Shown one piece after another: positions 60,712 through 64,000 of a stretch of 64,000 bases of DNA. Made by a program: the position numbers and the translations under genes. Origin of the DNA: Sandaracinobacteroides sp039808025. GTDB taxonomy: Bacteria > Pseudomonadota > Alphaproteobacteria > Sphingomonadales > Sphingomonadaceae. Each line of letters begins with the position of its first letter. Positions within the stretch are counted from its first letter, which is position 1. The notes under the pieces were generated by a model. That model did not search any database. It was given only the letters and a program-made list of their open reading frames with translations, and was not told the origin of the DNA. Location of the stretch: assembly GCA_039808025.1 (NCBI GenBank), contig JBDHSK010000005.1:151594-215593 (forward strand), in the 5' to 3' direction.

Positions 60712-61945
60712 CGCGTCGCTCCGATCCGCTCCAATATCAAATCTCTCGTCAAAACGACCCGCAATGTGTGCCCCGGCCGGATGGTGAGCGTCGGCGGCAC
60801 ATTCAATTGCCGCCGCACGATCTGCTGGCCGGTCTGGTTGACGGTGTCCTGGCTGCCCCGGCGCAGGGCGCGGATAAGGTCGTCGTCGCTGTCGGCGGCC
60901 AGTTCGGTTCCCATGCCGAGCAAGGTCGAGATGGCGGCGGCCTTGAGCATATTGCCCCAATGCTGGTTCACGCGGTCCTGCAATCCGGCATATCCGGCCG
61001 CATCCGTGCCGGGCTGGCGTTCGAGAGCGATCGAGCGGCCGTCCGGCAGGATCAGCCGATCCCAGGCGAGCAGCACCCGGGTCTGTCCGGCGGCGATCTC
61101 GCTGTCATATTCGCCGATCAGCCGCGCGCCCTGCGGAATGAGCAGGATGCGCCCGGTCGGACTGTCATAGACGTTGGCCGTCACCTGGGCGGTGATCTGG
61201 CCGGGAAGGTCGGAACGGATACCGGTGATAAGCGCGGCCGAGATGATGCTGCCGGCCTGAACGATGTTGGGCGAGGCTGGCGTCGTCAGCCGCTCGATGC
61301 TCACGGTGCGCTGGCTGGATGCCTGCGCCATGAAGGCGCGCTTGCCGGCCTGCTCGCCCTGCGCCGCCTCGGCGGGCTGCGGAGCGATCGCATCTGGCCC
61401 TGCCATTGCGAGATTCGGCGGGGACGGCATGGCAGCGGCGCCCGCACCGCCGCTGCCGAGGAACAGGCTGGCGGTGCGGGCAGCGTCGCGCTCCTGCTCT
61501 GCGCGCTGGCGCGCGGTTTCGGCCGCCTGCACGCGCGGATCTGACTGTCCGCTCCCTATCGGCGGAACCGGCACATTCTCCCCGCGCTGCTGTGCCGAGA
61601 CGATCGGGCCGCCGAGATCGCCGGGAAGCCGTTGACCGAGTTTTGGCACCTGGCCATAATCTTTCGGCCCCGAGGTGATGGTCTCGGCCGCGGCGCGGCT
61701 TTCGGTGCTGTAGAGTTCCTTTGCCGCCTTTTCCCCTTTGGGCGCGAGCGCATAGATCAGCGAGCCGCCGATGCTTAAGCCCGCGACGACGCCCAGAGCG
61801 GCGAGCGCCTTGCGCGACAGGCGCATGACGCGCGGGGTCGGCCCGCGAAGCTGGAACGCACCGGGATTCGCGGAGGCGGGTTGCGGTGTCGCCTGCGGCG
61901 CGGGGTGCTGCTGACCAAGCTGGGCGGGCGTGTCGGTGGGATCGC

Positions 61946-61949
<4 letters not shown>
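60708..61949 (-). CDS. trbI: conjugal transfer protein TrbI (VirB10-like)
   Basis: 413 residues. Cytoplasmic N-terminus, one membrane helix (KALAALGVVAGLSIGGSLIY), a Pro/Gln/Ala-rich periplasmic linker, and the C-terminal VirB10/TrbI domain (about 220-405) with GSIISAALITGIRSDLPGQI, LIPQGARLIGEYDSEIAAGQ and MLKAAAISTLLGMGTELA. It links inner- and outer-membrane parts of the type IV secretion channel. Overlaps trbG by 4 bp. Confidence 0.95.
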
Positions 61950-62958
<1,009 letters not shown>

Positions 62959-62962
<4 letters not shown>

Positions 62963-63642
62963 TGCGACAGCTCCTTGCTCCAGTTGATGGCGTTGACGAA
63001 CAGCCCGAGCGGGTTCTTGCGCAGCGCGTCGGGCGTGCGCGGCGGTTGCACGACGATGGTGAGGATGGCCGACCAGCGGGTCGTTTCGGCTAGCTGTGAG
63101 TCCTGATAGCGCCGCTCGGTCCAGGCGATGCGGAAGCTGTCATTGGACGCGCGGATCACGCTCGACACGTCCACCGCGACCTGCATCCGTCCGACATTGG
63201 CGAACGGATCGTTGCCGCGCGCATAGTCGCTCAAGGCTTGTCCGCCCTTGTCGGTGGTGAAGTCGTAGGCGCGCAGCCAGTTCTGGCGGACGATGACGGG
63301 ATCGGCCGGGATGCTCCTGACCTGCTCGATGAACCGGGCGAGGTGGAACGCGATCTGCGGATCGGTCGGACGATAGCCCGCCTCGGCCGGTGCGACCGCT
63401 TGCGCTTCGCCAAGCCGGTCGACCTGCACGACCCAGGGGACGATATGCCCACGCGCCGATTGCCAGACGAGACCAGCGGCAAGCCCGCCCGAGAGCGCCA
63501 GCGCGCCAAAGAAGGCCAGCCGCCAGTTCTTCGCCTGCACGCGGGCGGAGCCGATGCGGTCGTCCCAGACTTGCGCAGCACGCTGATAGGGCGTCGTCGC
63601 TTCGGGCGTCTGGCCGTAGCGAATGGTCGGTCTGCGGAACAT
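62959..63642 (-). CDS. trbF: conjugal transfer protein TrbF (VirB8-like)
   Basis: 227 residues: one membrane helix (about 41-62) after NPYQRAAQVWDDRIG-type sequence (TPYQRAAQVWDDRIGSARVQ), then a periplasmic VirB8/TrbF fold (about 70-225) with GYRPTDPQIAFHLARFIEQV and LRKNPLGLFVNAINWSKEL. Assembly factor of the inner-membrane complex. It starts 6 bp after the trbL stop. Confidence 0.95.
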
Positions 63643-63648
63643 TGCGGA

Positions 63649-64000
63649 TCAATCCTTTTCCTTGATGTTGGGACCGGCCCCGCCCCCGTGGCTGTCACCC
63701 GCCTTCATCGTGTGGGCGAGGACGGTCGCGCCGTGGGTGGCGGACTGGCGCTGCTTCATGCCGGCGGCCCAGGCGGGCGGCGCTGCGGCGGGAGAGGAAG
63801 CCGGCGTGCTTCCCGCTGCTGGCGGGGCGGCGCCCATCCCGGCGCGGACGCCCGAACTGTAATTGTCCTTGAGCGATGCGGCGGCCTTGCGCAGCGGCGA
63901 GAGCGCGGCATGGGCGGCGACGCCCGCCGCCTTCTGCCCGGCAGCGGCCATGCCGCCCGCCACCGCACCCGCGCCGCTCTTACCTGCCGAACCGACGCTG
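63649..64000 (-). CDS. trbL: conjugal transfer protein TrbL (VirB6-like), C-terminal part
   Basis: Open to the right edge of the window, so only about 117 C-terminal residues are visible. They are low-complexity Ala/Gly/Pro (AAPPAAGSTPASSPAAAPPA), typical of the cytoplasmic tail of TrbL; the polytopic membrane body would lie beyond the window. The assignment rests mainly on position directly upstream of trbF in the canonical order trbL-F-G-I. Confidence 0.8.
   Translation of the reverse strand, partial: SVGSAGKSGAGAVAGGMAAAGQKAAGVAAHAALSPLRKAAASLKDNYSSGVRAGMGAAPPAAGSTPASSPAAAPPAWAAGMKQRQSATHGATVLAHTMKAGDSHGGGAGPNIKEKD

Overview
The window is GC-rich alphaproteobacterial chromosome, most likely Sphingomonadales. 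The evidence is the co-directional run ffh-rpsP-rimM-trmD-rplS-ybgC-tolQRAB-pal-ispG-GNAT-hisS-prfA-prmC-DUF4167, the very frequent 1-8 bp start/stop overlaps, and the protein sequences themselves. The genus cannot be fixed from sequence reading alone.

Core half (1 to about 24,900). It holds the end of a TylF-like methyltransferase, gmk, a secreted TPR protein translationally coupled to ispE, an AI-2E-type exporter, argG, a class A penicillin-binding protein, a small periplasmic protein, and then a nearly unbroken minus-strand block read from ffh (23,178) to the DUF4167 gene (9,229). That block covers protein targeting, ribosome and tRNA maturation, the complete Tol-Pal envelope system, isoprenoid synthesis, histidyl-tRNA synthetase and translation termination (prfA plus its methylase prmC). 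An AMP nucleosidase (amn) lies divergent from ffh and closes the core.

Accessory half (about 24,900 to the right edge). From catalase onward the content changes to an integrative-element cargo. Next to the junction is a four-gene operon of two complete tyrosine recombinases, a PIN toxin and a ribbon-helix-helix antitoxin, all overlapping or abutting. At the far right a minus-strand trbL-F-G-I-DUF2274 operon (P-type mating-pair formation) runs off the window. Between them is a dense set of ion, pH and stress genes: catalase, two SLC13-type permeases, a TTGYGD-filter ion channel with a C-terminal zinc ribbon coupled to an MscS channel, a CPA1 antiporter coupled to a DUF389 protein, a urea transporter broken by one in-frame amber codon, a beta-carbonic anhydrase, a bestrophin-like DUF4239 protein, a GlxA-type regulator opposite an HD hydrolase, two acetoin-reductase-like SDRs, DUF2945, DUF488, a membrane-anchored glutamate-synthase-like flavoprotein, a baeRF protein, a tandem UspA, MgtE, Dps, a secreted EEP-family hydrolase and a LysR regulator. 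Several fossils show turnover: an IS3-family orfA with frameshifts, an IS5-type transposase stub, a ferredoxin-reductase tail and an FMN reductase with a destroyed N-terminus.

The best candidates for something new are the recombinase/toxin-antitoxin operon with a palindrome-studded and probably leaderless internal promoter, a 33-codon small ORF whose Shine-Dalgarno lies inside two interleaved inverted repeats (52,711-52,822), and the ion/inorganic-carbon/pH module at 34,970-43,502. No tRNA, rRNA, CRISPR array or origin was recognised.
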